A DNA stretch of 64,000 nucleotides from Amphibalanus amphitrite. Taxonomy: Eukaryota; Arthropoda; Thecostraca; Balanomorpha; Balanidae. Of the stretch, positions 22,601 through 32,800 are shown piece by piece (the first letter of the stretch is position 1; every line of letters begins with the position of its first letter). The translations under genes and the position numbers were made by a program. Location of the stretch: positions 97,197 to 161,196 of the forward strand of contig NW_024882906.1 in the NCBI RefSeq assembly GCF_019059575.1, read 5' to 3'. The notes below the pieces were generated by a model. The model searched no databases. It was not told the DNA's origin and saw nothing but the letters and a program-made list of their open reading frames with translations.

Positions 22601-23971
22601 CGCTTCACACCTGGAGCTGGTCGACAGGGAGCTGCGGGCGGCGGCCCGGGTGATAACCGGCTGCCCCGCCTCAACACCCGCCTTCGCCCTGCTGTCGGAG
22701 GCGGGCATGCCCGCCGCATGCACGCGCCGCTCGGTGGTGGCAGCCAGGCTACTGGGCCTGGCGATGTCCCTGCCAGAGGGCGACCCTCTCCGAGCCCTGG
22801 CGGAGTCGACCCCGCCGCGCCGCCTCAAGACGACGACCGGATGGAGGGACCGCGGTCGCGAGGCCCTAGCACGGGTCTGCCGCGGCGGCGCGCCGCTGAC
22901 CTTTGAAGCGCGGCTAGCAACCGCCGGGCCGCCGTGGCGCGATGTCCCCGGTGTGACCATCGTCCTGGAGGTGGGTCCCGGGGGACGCCGCGACGGCCAC
23001 CCGGACACAAGACGAGAGGCAGCGGAGAGCCGTCTGGCGGAGCTTCCGGCCGAGGCGACCTGGATATGGTCAGACGGCTCCGCCGCGGATGGGGTGCTGA
23101 ATGGAGGAGGAGGAGCCACCATCATTTCCCCGAACGGCGACATCAGGGAGGTGCGTGTCGCGGCAGGCGCCCTCTGCTCCAGCACCCGCGCGGAGCTATT
23201 CGCCCTGAGAGCGGCGCTGGAGGAGCTCCTGAACATGGATGGCCGTGACACCTCCCTTCCGACTGTCGTCTGTACCGACTCGATGGCGGCGCTGGCCCTC
23301 CTGCGGAGCGGCCCGGCGGCCCAGAGGACTCCGCTGGCCGCAGATATATGGAGGCTGCTGGCCGCTCTCACCGAGGGGGGCCAGCCAGTAACCATGCAGT
23401 GGGTCCCTGCACACTGCGGGCTCCCCGGTAATGAGCGAGCGGACGCCCTCGCCCGCGAGGCCAGCGCCCTACCCCAACATGACACTCCGATCGACGGTGG
23501 CACGATATGCAAGGCCGTTGCACGAGACGCTGCGCGCGCCTGGCAGCGGAGCTGGCCGGACGGCTGGTACCGGGCGATATGGGCCGACCGCCGTCCCGGC
23601 CCCGTCCTGGAGGCCGACCGTGCCGTCGCGGTTGATATTCACCAGCTCCGAGCAGGACACTGGAGCGGCTCGGCGCAGTACCTGCACCGCATCGGCCGCC
23701 GTCCCGAGGCCGACTGCCCGCAGTGCAATGACATGGGCTGCCCTGCTGCACGATGCCGCGTCTGCCGCGAGGAGGCGGACACTCCGCGACACGTCCTGCT
23801 CCGATGCCCGGCGCTGGCGGGACGCCGCCTGCGGCGCCTGGGTAATATTCACCTGGAAGCGTCTATGGCAAGGGACGACGGCGCGGTGGCGGCCTTGGCC
23901 GCCGGCTACCGCGCCCAATTGAGCCTCATCGGCTACGCCCCCTAGGGGGCTGGAGGGAACAACGACGACGA
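19643..23971 (+). mobile_element. Non-LTR (APE-RT-RNase H) retrotransposon, inserted in gypsy protease
   Basis: It is bounded by a 15-bp target duplication and ends in a short ACG-repeat tail (about 23959-23971) instead of poly(A), as in some I/R1-like elements. A leader of about 260 bp precedes one long intact ORF. No separate ORF1 (gag-like) is visible, so the copy may be 5'-truncated within ORF1 or belong to a single-ORF type. The insertion is in antisense to the gypsy genes. Confidence 0.92.
19902..23945 (+). CDS. Non-LTR retrotransposon ORF2: endonuclease, reverse transcriptase, RNase H
   Basis: 1347 residues with no stop or frameshift. An APE-like endonuclease nicks the target: IACWNAEGL near residue 48, Glu in VQEAQ, LLGDWNAHH near 200, SDHLPM near 275. 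The reverse transcriptase follows: GKAPGPDD near 522, FDFSRAYD near 666, GLPQGSVLAP near 723 and catalytic MYADD near 757. RNase H follows with WSDGS near 1056, E in STRAEL, CTDSMAA near 1125 and VPAHCGLPGNERAD near 1168. The end has a CCHC-like zinc region (CPQC, CRVC, H, C) near 1271-1305. All catalytic residues I know for the family are present, so this copy may be competent. RNase H plus APE favours the I/LOA/R1-like groups; the exact clade is unsure. Its ATG overlaps the stop of a short upstream frame (TGAATGA). Confidence 0.95.
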   Translation: MSESAPPAASADGGGAAASAGRSSRGRSRRAKNRRYRANLKTRSRLQIACWNAEGLRRKLTELQGWLSESKIDVIAVQEAQFSASSLTEIPGFQTAAVRRRARGRRNSGPAKGGDVAIYVRKGLNFDKLETAPLAMADTTTEWCGIRLYLSNSALKSSSPAPTLDIHNFYRPPIRPGEEDQRSDYFDPSALPTNPDSLLLGDWNAHHPAWDRHCMEEDETGRRLADWMTQTGVTTLNDGSHTRTSYRGQPSTPDAVFCHRDLARRCTWAVGTDIGSDHLPMVTTVTMSGHRPRRIRKTRWAFHKANWTGYEDDCESTLAGLPEDVTAERLNELFTAALLKCSVLHVPRGARSDPKPWAMDPELEEAVRDRRSARAALDAAPGSTDARDHWVEAKRRAAKIEEEAKARSFRNFATEELNRPANIGRVHKILRKMEGAEQAPPGQALGDHGRRAVEDRTKAAAFAKQYASVSRQVRNKLQDRKTKSELTRLRAEPCVCSDARTEACSLFTPQELDTQLRNMKCGKAPGPDDICAEHLRHLGPGAKTTLLRLLNLSWSTGQVPSAWRGATIIPVPKAGKDPKMIASHRPIALTSHLAKLAERLIAARLNHLVERDGLVPPEQVGFRRGRSAEENLARLVQRVQDGWNKPKPRGRPEEGKTAEKFVLLAFDFSRAYDVIDHKMLRLKLLRLGVPKCMSAWIWAFLRDRRAAVEVNGARGGERPFRAGLPQGSVLAPTLYTLWSADLITALKTVPGTDIFMYADDTATLSSGASIEEAGRRAQRAADIIASWASRWKMRVAGEKTQALVLSQWARDASSLSIKVSGAVVTAGPSLRLLGVTFDRLLHFGAHCAELRKKVRPRVAQLRRMTGRSWGLGERQLRSVANGYIRGALEYAAGAWMPAASASHLELVDRELRAAARVITGCPASTPAFALLSEAGMPAACTRRSVVAARLLGLAMSLPEGDPLRALAESTPPRRLKTTTGWRDRGREALARVCRGGAPLTFEARLATAGPPWRDVPGVTIVLEVGPGGRRDGHPDTRREAAESRLAELPAEATWIWSDGSAADGVLNGGGGATIISPNGDIREVRVAAGALCSSTRAELFALRAALEELLNMDGRDTSLPTVVCTDSMAALALLRSGPAAQRTPLAADIWRLLAALTEGGQPVTMQWVPAHCGLPGNERADALAREASALPQHDTPIDGGTICKAVARDAARAWQRSWPDGWYRAIWADRRPGPVLEADRAVAVDIHQLRAGHWSGSAQYLHRIGRRPEADCPQCNDMGCPAARCRVCREEADTPRHVLLRCPALAGRRLRRLGNIHLEASMARDDGAVAALAAGYRAQLSLIGYAP

Positions 23972-23986
23972 CGAGCTCCATCTGGA
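23972..23986. repeat. Target-site duplication of the non-LTR element, right
   Basis: An exact second copy of the 15-bp site at 19628-19642. Confidence 0.92.
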
Positions 23987-25013
23987 CTGGTTTGCCACTC
24001 AACTCAGCTGTAATGACAATAGGGGGCCGTTTGCTTGCACTATTACAGCTGAACAAATCATAAACATCTTCGACAACCCGACCAACTTGTTCAGCTGCCG
24101 GCTCAGCTGCCTCTACCTCAAAGTCTTCTTCTACAACGTGAACCGTTCCTGCTCTGTGAGCCGCTCGCGTGTGTCCAAGCCTAGAACACTCGAAACAGCG
24201 TCTTAGTTTGAACGGGCAGTTACGGTCAAGATGCTGCCCACTTAAGCATCTCCAGCACCGGTATTTGGCATCATTTCCGGACGCAACGGATGCGCTGGAC
24301 TTACTTGGTTTGCGAGAATCGCCTGCACTCCTCTGACCAGTCACCTGACGAACTCCGGCTCCCCAGCGCCTGGTGCTCCTGTCTCGGTCGGCTCCCGCTT
24401 CTGCCGCCGCTCGAGGAGCTCTGTCGACTCGGTGCACGTCCGCTGTGGAGACCTGGATGCTGCCACCTTCTCTGTCCCTGAAACCACTTCTCAGTTCCTG
24501 AACATCATGGCCAGCAGCCTCCAAAGCCACAGCGATCTCGGTAGCTCGTTCCAGTGTGAGATTACTTTCAGACAATAGACGCGTCTGAATAGCGTCCGAG
24601 TTGACTCCGCAAATTAACCGATCTCGAATCATGGCGGACAAGAAAGAACCAAAATTACAATGTTCAGACAGCTTCCTCAGTTTTGCAATGTAATCTTGCA
24701 CAGACTGACCCTCAGCCCGACAAAAAGTAAAAAATCTGAATCTGGCCACTGTTTCTGAAGGCCTTGGCTCAAAATGGCGTTGCAAGTGAGTCAACAGTTC
24801 CTTGAGCGGCATCTCACCTGGCTTCTGAGGGGCCACAAGGGATCTTAGCTTCCCGTAAGTTTCCCCGCCGACAACACTCAAGAAAATTGCTCTCTGCTTA
24901 GCAGGGTCACTTACTTCATTTGCGATGAAAAATTGATCCAGCCTCTCGCAGTACTCATCCCAGGACTCCGCTCGTCCCGCTTCATACGGTCCGATGCTGC
25001 CGAACGACGCCAT
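23972..25013 (-). pseudogene. Gypsy gag, 3' part separated by insertion
   Basis: Gag begins at ATG 25013, only 17 bp after the LTR, with MASFGSIGPYE. The capsid part (residues about 15-180) has the usual WDEYCERLDQFF and FRFFTFCRAEGQSVQDY motifs. A basic linker leads to zinc knuckles: the first is C-W-R-C-x4-H-x4-C, and the second starts CFECSRLGH but has His where the last Cys is expected. The frame then enters the start of the protease, where the non-LTR element interrupts it at 23971. In antisense the ACG tail of that element adds a run of valines, so no native Gag-protease junction is made. Confidence 0.85.
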
Positions 25014-25030
25014 CTCATCCTCGTCGCCAA
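25014..25030 (-). promoter_or_regulatory. Primer-binding site of the gypsy element
   Basis: The minus strand reads TTGGCGACGAGGATGAG between the 5' LTR end and the gag ATG. The TGG start right after the LTR is the complement of a tRNA CCA end. Which tRNA primes it was not determined. Confidence 0.6.
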
Positions 25031-25266
25031 TGAAGTGTATCTGTATTCGGCGACCACTGACACCATACCAATACACCACAGCCCGGCGGCCGCTGCGCTC
25101 CCGACCCGACTGACGACCCCAAGGTCAGGCCGCCGCCGCGACCCGGCGGTCGGCCGCCCCGCCCGGGTCAGCCTACCCGGCAGGCGTGGCGCTAGCGGAG
25201 GGCGGCGGGTAGCCGGATACCGCCGGATCCATGTCACACGCATTTGATTTACATCAAGTCACCACA
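25031..25266 (-). repeat. Gypsy 5' LTR
   Basis: 236 bp, apparently identical to the 3' LTR, TG/CA ends on the minus strand. It would hold the promoter of the element; no clear TATA box was identified. Confidence 0.85.
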
Positions 25267-25589
25267 CTCCTCCCCCACAGGATTAGACTGCCCCGCCCGG
25301 AATCGCACTGGGCAACGCCTCTCCCGCGCTGAACGACGCGGCACCGGCGCAGAAGCGGTCGCAGCCTCCAACCGCGACGGCGGAGACGGCGACGACGTCG
25401 AGGGATGTCGTCCGACGTCCGCGCACTTCTCAGAGGGGAGGGCGCCGGTCTCTGACGCCTCCGCACCGCCCACAGTCGCGTCTCTGGATTCTCCGGCGAC
25501 GGCGTGAGCGGCGCTGTCCAGAGCAGAGGAGTCCGGAGGCTCATCTGACACCATCGTCCGCCGGTACTCGTGGTTCGGCACCGACACGT
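25267..25589 (-). pseudogene. Pol 3' tail and polypurine tract of a second gypsy copy
   Basis: This 323-bp segment repeats 16447-16769 without visible change: the last pol codons (from VSVPNHEYRR on) and the polypurine tract. It lies outside the 5' LTR, so this LTR is also the 3' LTR of a neighbouring, almost fully deleted copy: a tandem arrangement sharing one LTR. Confidence 0.85.
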
Positions 25590-25688
25590 ACAGAAAATAT
25601 AGATACATGTCATGTGTTAAGGTATAATACGGTCATGTACGAGTATATGCTAGAGTGAAAAGAAAGTTACGAGCACACCACGCATACA
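25590..25688. other. Short spacer
   Basis: AT-rich sequence between the gypsy remnant and a mariner-like element; nothing recognised. Confidence 0.4.
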
Positions 25689-25690
25689 TA

Positions 25691-27048
25691 CAGGGTGTAA
25701 CGAAATTATCCGGACATCTTTCTTCGCGCTGTAATTAAGAAGCAAGACATTCTGATATTTTCCCTTTTGAATTATTATATAGCCACCTTTCATAAGAGCG
25801 CAGGTACACATTTTTTGAGCATTCCAGCCACTGGATTTTCCAGCACAGTGGGTTTCATATAGATTAGCGCCTTACTAACCTGTGCCCGCAGTTGGGCGGC
25901 GCTGGTGGCGGGTGTCCCCTCATTCATCTCCTGATGGACAATAGTCCATAATATATCGATGGAATTGCATGGGAACTATTTCCAAGCCATAGCCCTTTAG
26001 CCCAGAAGAACAAAAAGGTCCTCTCGGCATCACTTCTCATTCTGCTAGGGACTTGAAGGTGGTGCGCCGCCCCGTATGAAGACTGCGCGGCTTGAATCAG
26101 GCATCGGTACACGTTCAGAAACCGAGCCATCCTGTACCGTCTGGTTGAGTGGCTCCAACCAATCGCTAGCCAGGATGTTGCGCCGGTAATACTCGTCACT
26201 GATAGTGGTTTTCTGTGTCGTCATGAACAGCTTGAATATTACACAGCAGCTGAACATGCTCCAGGTCTGGATTTTGGCCGGATGTTTGACGCCGGCGACG
26301 GCCGGCACATTCGAGCTGCTGGCAGCCCACACATGGCCGATTTGACGGTTCAACGGGTATCGCAGCTCGAACAGCTTCCCATCCGACCAGGTCACCTCAT
26401 TCGTGTCTTCCTTCGACCAGTGGACACGCCCTGGCCTGAAGCCAAAGGTGGTGGACTGGTTGTTTTTCCGTCAATTTCATTGTCTTCTCCAGTTTGAAGG
26501 GCAGTAAAACCAAGCTAAAGGGCGGGTAACGGTGAGTCATGATGTGGGACCTCTTATTATCTGCCTTGGTAAGAATTCGAGTCAGTATGCGGATTAATTG
26601 GTGCCGTTTCCTTGTCGCTATCTTGACAACTCTCCTCACCACTTGGCAAAGGGCGCCTTTTGCGATCGAGGCCAGGCTGAGTCTGCCACCAAGTCCCAGC
26701 TTATTACGCCTCAGGCAGATGTGCTACTGGCTGCTGCTGATGTCCAGCTGCTGACAGACCAGCTTCTGGCTCATGCCACCATGCCACCAACACGTAGCCT
26801 TACTACGAAACGAGAGACTGTACTCCTTTCTCTCCACTGCCTTAAACGAAAACTATCAAATGAACCCGTCGGCGACTCGACTCTGACTCAGAGCAAGAGT
26901 CATTTCGCAAAGTCAGGTCACTGCTGAGTTGAGAGCAGATACCAGAGGTATGCATTCATCCAATTTTCCAGCTTCTGACATTAAAAGAGAAACTGTGCGA
27001 GCAGATATGGCGAAAAAATAGATGTCCGGATAATTTCGTTACACCCTG
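25691..27048 (-). mobile_element. Tc1/mariner-like element, decayed
   Basis: TA at 25689-25690 and 27049-27050. Terminal inverted repeats of about 29 bp begin CAGGGTGTAACGAAATTATC. It is 1358 bp long, the usual size of a complete mariner-type element. Confidence 0.88.
25860..26990 (-). pseudogene. Tc1/mariner transposase remnant
   Basis: Broken pieces of a DDE transposase remain on the minus strand. A helix-turn-helix region near 26640-26560 has VVRRVVKIATRKRH. A core piece near 26300-26190 has VKHPAKIQTWSMFS and DEYYRRNIL. A frame-shifted end near 26060-25940 (FFWAKGLWLGNSS) stands where WPPNSPDLNP is normal. Frameshifts and lost catalytic residues make it inactive. Confidence 0.7.
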
Positions 27049-27087
27049 TAAAGCAAGTAACGGTGATTCTGGCGCATTTATGCTAGT

Positions 27088-28740
27088 ACACACAGAGAAA
27101 AATTTACCCCTCTACGGGTAATTTTACACTTATGGGTACCGGTATCCCGATTTCTCCGGATATTAAAACTCGGACAGAAATAAATATACACCATTTATTT
27201 TGGGTCCCTGTACACCTATGGTTCTTTTTACACACATTGTAGCAAATGTACCTGATATGGGTTTACAGTACCATGCAGATTCGGGTACCATTACTCAGAA
27301 GAGAGGGTACATATACCTAACAAACCAGAATCGGTGGTGTAGGGCTACTCTACCAGCATGTTTTTCTACTACTTGTTATTGAAAAACAGGTACCTGTAAC
27401 ATGCATCAACTCGTAAGGGTGTATAAGTACTTAAATGTGGTTTTCTGATTCCTTATTTTTTACAGGTAGATTTACCTTTTGTGAGTAATTTTAACAGGGG
27501 GCGTGGCCTAGGTCGCGCATGCGCAGAAGGGCGTTCCTCTCCACCAATCATCGTTCCGCGTTTTGTGTTTGGCGCGCACGCTTTCAGTATGAGCCAGTTT
27601 GAACCGCCGTTGCCGGCGTGGTGGGTGTGTGTAGAGGCTGGGAGCCGCACGGCGAGTGCTGTTCGCGTTTCACGCGGTTTATTGTGGAAGTGAGACTTTC
27701 TTTCCCGGGCGAGTGTGGTGGTGGATCGTGTTGTGCAAGGGCACCAGCGTCAGGACAACCTGAACCGGCCGACAAATATGGGGATCGACGACCGAACAAG
27801 CTAACTGCCAGGGCCGTCGGATATCGCGCATTGCGCCATAAAAGTGGAGTGTCGTACACGGTGTTACAGGTACGAATGGGAGTATAGACCTTGCATTACG
27901 GGACGGGGCAATGCTCACCGGTCGGTTGACCGCCAGCTGACGACAGCCGTAGGCGGGAAGGGACTGCGTCCACATCGTGCGAAAAATCTGATTATTTGTT
28001 TGTCATGACATGTTTCCTAATTAAATCGATGATCTTCATCCGGTTCTGTCCATCTCGTTGGAACCCAATAAACAAGCGAACTCCGTTTTACATATCATTG
28101 TTTTGTTCTATTTATAGCAAACTGCGACAAGTGTAGCACAAATAAAGCATGTGTTAAAGTACCTTATAACTTTGGGATAAGTTTAAGGCTTTAAAGGTAA
28201 CAATACCAAAGAATCACTGGTACGTATACGTGTGAGCAGGTTATGTGACACAAACAAATTCGGTACGTATGCGTGTGAGAAGGTCATGTGACACAAATAA
28301 ATTCGGTATTTTGACGCAAAAGGGTTGAGCTACCTGTTTTCTCGGCGTAGGATAACCCGTAAATGTAGTACCGATTTGGTACTCCAAAAATACCCGGATT
28401 TTGTGGCTAGTAATACCCTAGAACCACTGGTATTTGTACGTAATAATAGTTCATGTGAAACAATGAAGGGTATTGATACTCGTTTTCTGGAGGTAGGATA
28501 ACCCGTAAAACTAGTACCGATTTGGTACTCGTGAAAAACCCGGATTTTTTAGGTAAAGATAGCTAAGAATAGCTGGTATGTATACAATAAAGTAGGTCAT
28601 GTGATACAATCAGTTTAGGTAGTCTAACACTGACTGAGTAGATATAAACGTTTTCTCGGCGTTAAAGGACCCGTAAATATAGTACCGATTTGGTACTCGT
28701 GAAATACCCATATTTTTAGGGTAAATATTTCTCTGAGTGT
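27088..28740. mobile_element. TIR element with AGT target duplication and GTACC repeats
   Basis: The ends ACACACAGAGAAAAATTTACC and the complement of the right end (ACACTCAGAGAAATATTTACC) form a TIR of about 20 bp, flanked on each side by AGT, a 3-bp duplication as in PIF/Harbinger or CMC elements. The right part (28195-28738) holds about three diverged units containing AGTACCGATTTGGTACTCG. The centre (27490-27760) is GC-rich with CCAAT and GCGCATGCGC motifs and may hold a promoter. No transposase recognised. Confidence 0.6.
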
Positions 28741-29520
28741 AGTTACGGAGCGAGCGAAGCGAGCGTAGTCTTTCCTTAGATTAACGGAAATTTCTTAGTA
28801 TGAGCGGCCGGCCGGCCGGCCGTGGTCACGATTCTGCGACGCTTATATCTCAGCAACCACTTGACCGATTTACACGCGGTAATTTTTGTAGGGTAGCTTC
28901 ATTCCTTGTATGTATGTATGTATGTATGCATTGACACCAAAAGCCTTCCACATATGGCGCGGCGAGTACGGCTTACGGCTTGTATGTACCAACTACCAAG
29001 TATTGGACTTCTACCAAGTAGTTATTGGACTATTCCTGATGCATGTGGGTGACCCCTTATGCACGTGCCACGTGCAAAAAGAAGAGGTGTCCGTTTTGTA
29101 ATTGTTGCAATATCTCGGTAACTACTTGGCCGATTGCGCTGAAAGTTGGCATGTAGGTAGGCACCCACTTGGCACTGCATATCCATGTGCCACAGTTGGG
29201 GTGCTGCTGCGCGTGCGCACGTGCAGGGGTCGTTTCCAGATCTCGAGAACGGCTCGACCGATTGCGCTCAAATTCGGTACACAGTTAGGGACCGGTTAGT
29301 AGGGTGCCGTGCATAAGTCAGTTGGGACCCATTTTGCACGTGCGCACGTGCAGGGTGCCGCTCCCAGATCTCGAGAACGGCTGGGCCGATTGTGCCCAAA
29401 TTTGGCACGTCGCTAGAGACCGGTTAGTAGGGTGCCGACTGCCGTGCACAAGTCAGTTGGAGGTACGGGGACCCGCAGTTGCTACTGTACAGCGACCCTA
29501 AGTAAATTGTCCTAGCACCC
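28741..29520. repeat. Tandem units with TCTCGAGAACGGCT motif
   Basis: Related units of about 127 bp, clearest at 29214-29340 and 29341-29467, each with GCGCACGTGCAGGG, TCTCGAGAACGGCT and GACCGGTTAGTAGGGTGCCG. More diverged units start near 28835 and 29101. A GGCC palindrome run lies at 28805-28821. No gene. Confidence 0.7.
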
Positions 29521-29690
29521 TCACAGGGAACAACGATAAGCTGTCAAAGGGCACGCACAGAAAACCTCAGCTACTTTGTACAGGGACCGGCAGTCGATAT
29601 CAATGTTATCGGTTGTTACTGGACAGGACAGACGGCTAGAGTTGGGGTTCGTGTACAGAAGCAACTGCGGGTCCCCGTACCCCCTCGCAA
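29458..29690. repeat. Inverted repeat with 40-bp arms
   Basis: The arm at 29458-29497 (GGTACGGGGACCCGCAGTTGC) is complementary to 29647-29688. It overlaps the end of the tandem units. Confidence 0.7.
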
Positions 29691-29881
29691 TTTCGCACGT
29701 GCAAGGCCCACCCTCTCGCTCGTTCCGTTAGTCGCCCCAAAAGGCGTTATACTGGTGTTATCTTTCATTAAGTCTTGGCATACAGTGACTTAAGTATAGA
29801 AGTTCATTAAAGTGAAATTTACATAAGACATATTATAGCATACAGAATTGAGCACTATGCTCCCACATGGCACCAATGTCT

Positions 29882-32800
29882 TCAATGGACTGTCTGTCCG
29901 TGCTGCCGCTGCTCACCGAGTATGACCAGATCGGTAACTTGGTAATCGGGTTGTCGGCTCGACAGAACGCTCAGCTGGTCCAGGAGTTTGTCGGTTGCTA
30001 GCTGTACACCGACACTCAGTCTACTACCATTGTAATAATCATAGTAGCTCACTGGTGACCGAGTCATTCCCGACCCTGTGGAGAGAAACATGAACACAGA
30101 TGAGTCAGTACATACATCCAACAGGAACAGAGTGAGTGTCCAACGCAGCAGCAATCAGTATCCAATACGGTAACAGAGTCGGCATCCAACACTGGTATAA
30201 AGTCCGTATCCAACACAGGAGCAGGCAGTACCCAACATGTTCTTACATAATTACTGTTTGGCTTCATAAATAATGTCAGTTGTTTTTTACTACACATTAC
30301 AGCATATGCAGTCTGAGCTGTTATCTATAGGTCCTAATAGCAAACAGTAAAATGTTCTAACAGTTCGGGGATTTAAAGCATGGAGACCTGGAACAGGGAC
30401 ATCTTAACCCTATTCCTGGCGGGCTCCGCCGGGACAAGAAACTGGCGGGGGGGGGCCGATTCGGCCCCCCCCCTGAGATCTCGAGAACGAAGCAAGATAG
30501 CGACAAGCGGTAAACGGCATCGGATACGCACGGCCAAGATCTACAATTTTTACAAAGGTCATTTTCAGGTCAGGTCAAAGATGACGTCACAGGGGTCGAA
30601 AAAGTCAAAATGGCGGCACTAGATATGGAGAGAGTTTTTCTCGAATACCTTTCGAATTAGTCAAGATAGGAACAAACTAAGGGCACCATCGTGATCCTCT
30701 CGTCAATCCGCATCGAATGATATATATGTTGACCTCGAAAGGTCAAGGTCAAAGGTTGACCTCAGGTCACGTGACCTCGAGGTCATCATGTATATCATTC
30801 GATGCGTCTTGACGAGCTGAACACAATGAGACCATCCACGCGTCTGTATCTTGTTCCTGTACGGAGTTATTGGCCAAAAACCTTTGGTGACCTTTGATGA
30901 CGTCACATGACCTCACAGCTGCCCAACAGCAAAACAGACCTCAAGGTAGTGAAGGTTGATCGTATATGAAGTCATGTATGGTATATGGGGCCATTCCGAC
31001 CCGTTTTAGTGGTAAAAACAGGGAGTTGATTTTTCCCCCATTGACTTATAATGGGGAGGTCGCGAAATTGACCTGACCTTAGGTCACCGATATCAAAATT
31101 CCGAGATATACAAATTGCACATACTGGTACCCTAACTAAACCCTGAAGAGAAGAAATTGATCGGTCAAAAACTCTAGCTCTGGCGTGATTGCAAACTTTT
31201 CTGAGGTAGCGTCACCAAACCGCCTCTGGTGACCTGACCTGAGGTCAGATCAACTCAAAATTTTCAGACATGTTGCGTAGAAGCCTTTTAGGAAAAGTCA
31301 GAAAATTTGAGCTTCCTAGCTCAACGCGTTTGGGAGATATAACCAAAAAACCTCAGGGGGGGCTCCTGAGGCCCCCCCCCCCCGCCAGGAATAGGGTTAA
31401 GACTTATAGAACCCAACCAGCAAATAAATAATCAGTATAAAAACTTAGGAAGACTGTAAATGGCTCAGTGCAGCGGCCCGCATGGTCGCGGCTTTGTTCC
31501 AGCACGATGTAATCTAGTACCGTACGGTACTCTTACCAGTGATGTCCAGTCTCTTCAGCGACTTGGGTAGCAGCCACAGCCACTTGCCGGTGCTGTCCAC
31601 GGGTGGGCTCAGATTTAGTGTCTTCAGAGCTTCCAGCGGCTCCAGCAGCGCCTCCAGCTGGCAGTCACCGATGCCGGCTGGAAGTGTCAGCTCACGCAGA
31701 CTGGAGGCGTTGGCACGCGCCAGATGGCGCAGGGCAGAGACTCTCAGCTTGAAGCCGCGCAGGTCGGCTGTCTCCAGGGCGTGGCAACTGTCCGCTGGAA
31801 TACAGCATCACCGTCAGTGAGCTAGCGATCAAACGGACAGGTCATAGGATACATGGAATACAACAACACTGTGTGTAAAGTAATAATCACATGGACATTG
31901 GACAGGTCACGTGATAATTAGTCATCAGATCATGTAAAGTGTGTTCCATTACAGGACTCACCGACCAGTCGGATGTCGGTGTTCGTCTCAGCGATCGGCG
32001 CCTTCAGCGAGGTCATATCCGGCTGGTCCTTTACCCTTACCACCAGCTGCAGACTTGTCATTGTTGGAGCGTTAAACCCCCGAGCTGACCGGTCGGCGAG
32101 CTTTTGCCGACAGTCGTCGAGGATGCCGTCGACGGCGGACCGCCAGCTCCGACAGACTGTCGGCACCGACGGAAAATAAATGAGAAAAGGTGACACCGTG
32201 ACAGGTCACCGTCCAACATCAGTGTTGGTCGGTGGTCACTTTATAAAGAGTTTTTATCTCTAGACCAGAGCATATAGCCTGATGGGACTTGTCCAGCCGT
32301 CGGATCCAAGAGTATACATCAGCGTGACTACATTTCAATTGGCTGAGGAAGAAGAGACACGTCAGTTGGTATCGTCTTGTAAAACACGAGCTCGGCGGTC
32401 GCCGTGTCGGGTCGGGAGGCTTACCCCGTCTGGCGCGGAGCATCTCCCTGCAGTCCATCTTACTCAGCACCACCTTCAGCGCGTCCAGATTAATGTTTAT
32501 TTCACTGAAATCGCTTTTGTTCAGGTCCCCGCCCGCCGGCGCCGCCTGGGTCATGACGTCATCAGACTTGATGACGTCACACTTGCTGGGAGCGTCGTCC
32601 GGCGGAGTGGTGACGTCCTCACCGTCACTGGGGGATGAGATGACGTCAATATGACGTCAGATGATGGCTTCTGACGAAACCCTACATCCCTCCCACCCAT
32701 AGGTATGTAGGTACATACGGCTCTCGCGAGCTTAACCCTATTCCTGGCGGGCTCCGCCGGGACAAGAAACTGGCGGGGGGGGCCGATTCGGCCCCCCCCC

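Larger units (their letters stand above)
16211..25266 (-). mobile_element. Ty3/gypsy LTR retrotransposon, split by a non-LTR element
   Basis: Order on the minus strand: 5' LTR (25266-25031), primer-binding site beginning TGGCGACGAGG directly after the LTR, gag, protease start, non-LTR insertion (23971-19643), rest of protease-pol, polypurine tract, 3' LTR (16446-16211). The LTRs look identical, so the gypsy copy is young. The flanks do not show a matching target duplication, and a further piece of pol lies outside the 5' LTR (25267-25589), so recombination between copies has reshaped this locus. Confidence 0.9.

Noticed and set aside
32555..32732. Promoter with CRE sites upstream of an ATG at 32554
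   Set aside because: The frame extends upstream to an acceptor at 32628 and matches the phase of the coiled-coil exon donor, so this is exon 2 and intron 1.
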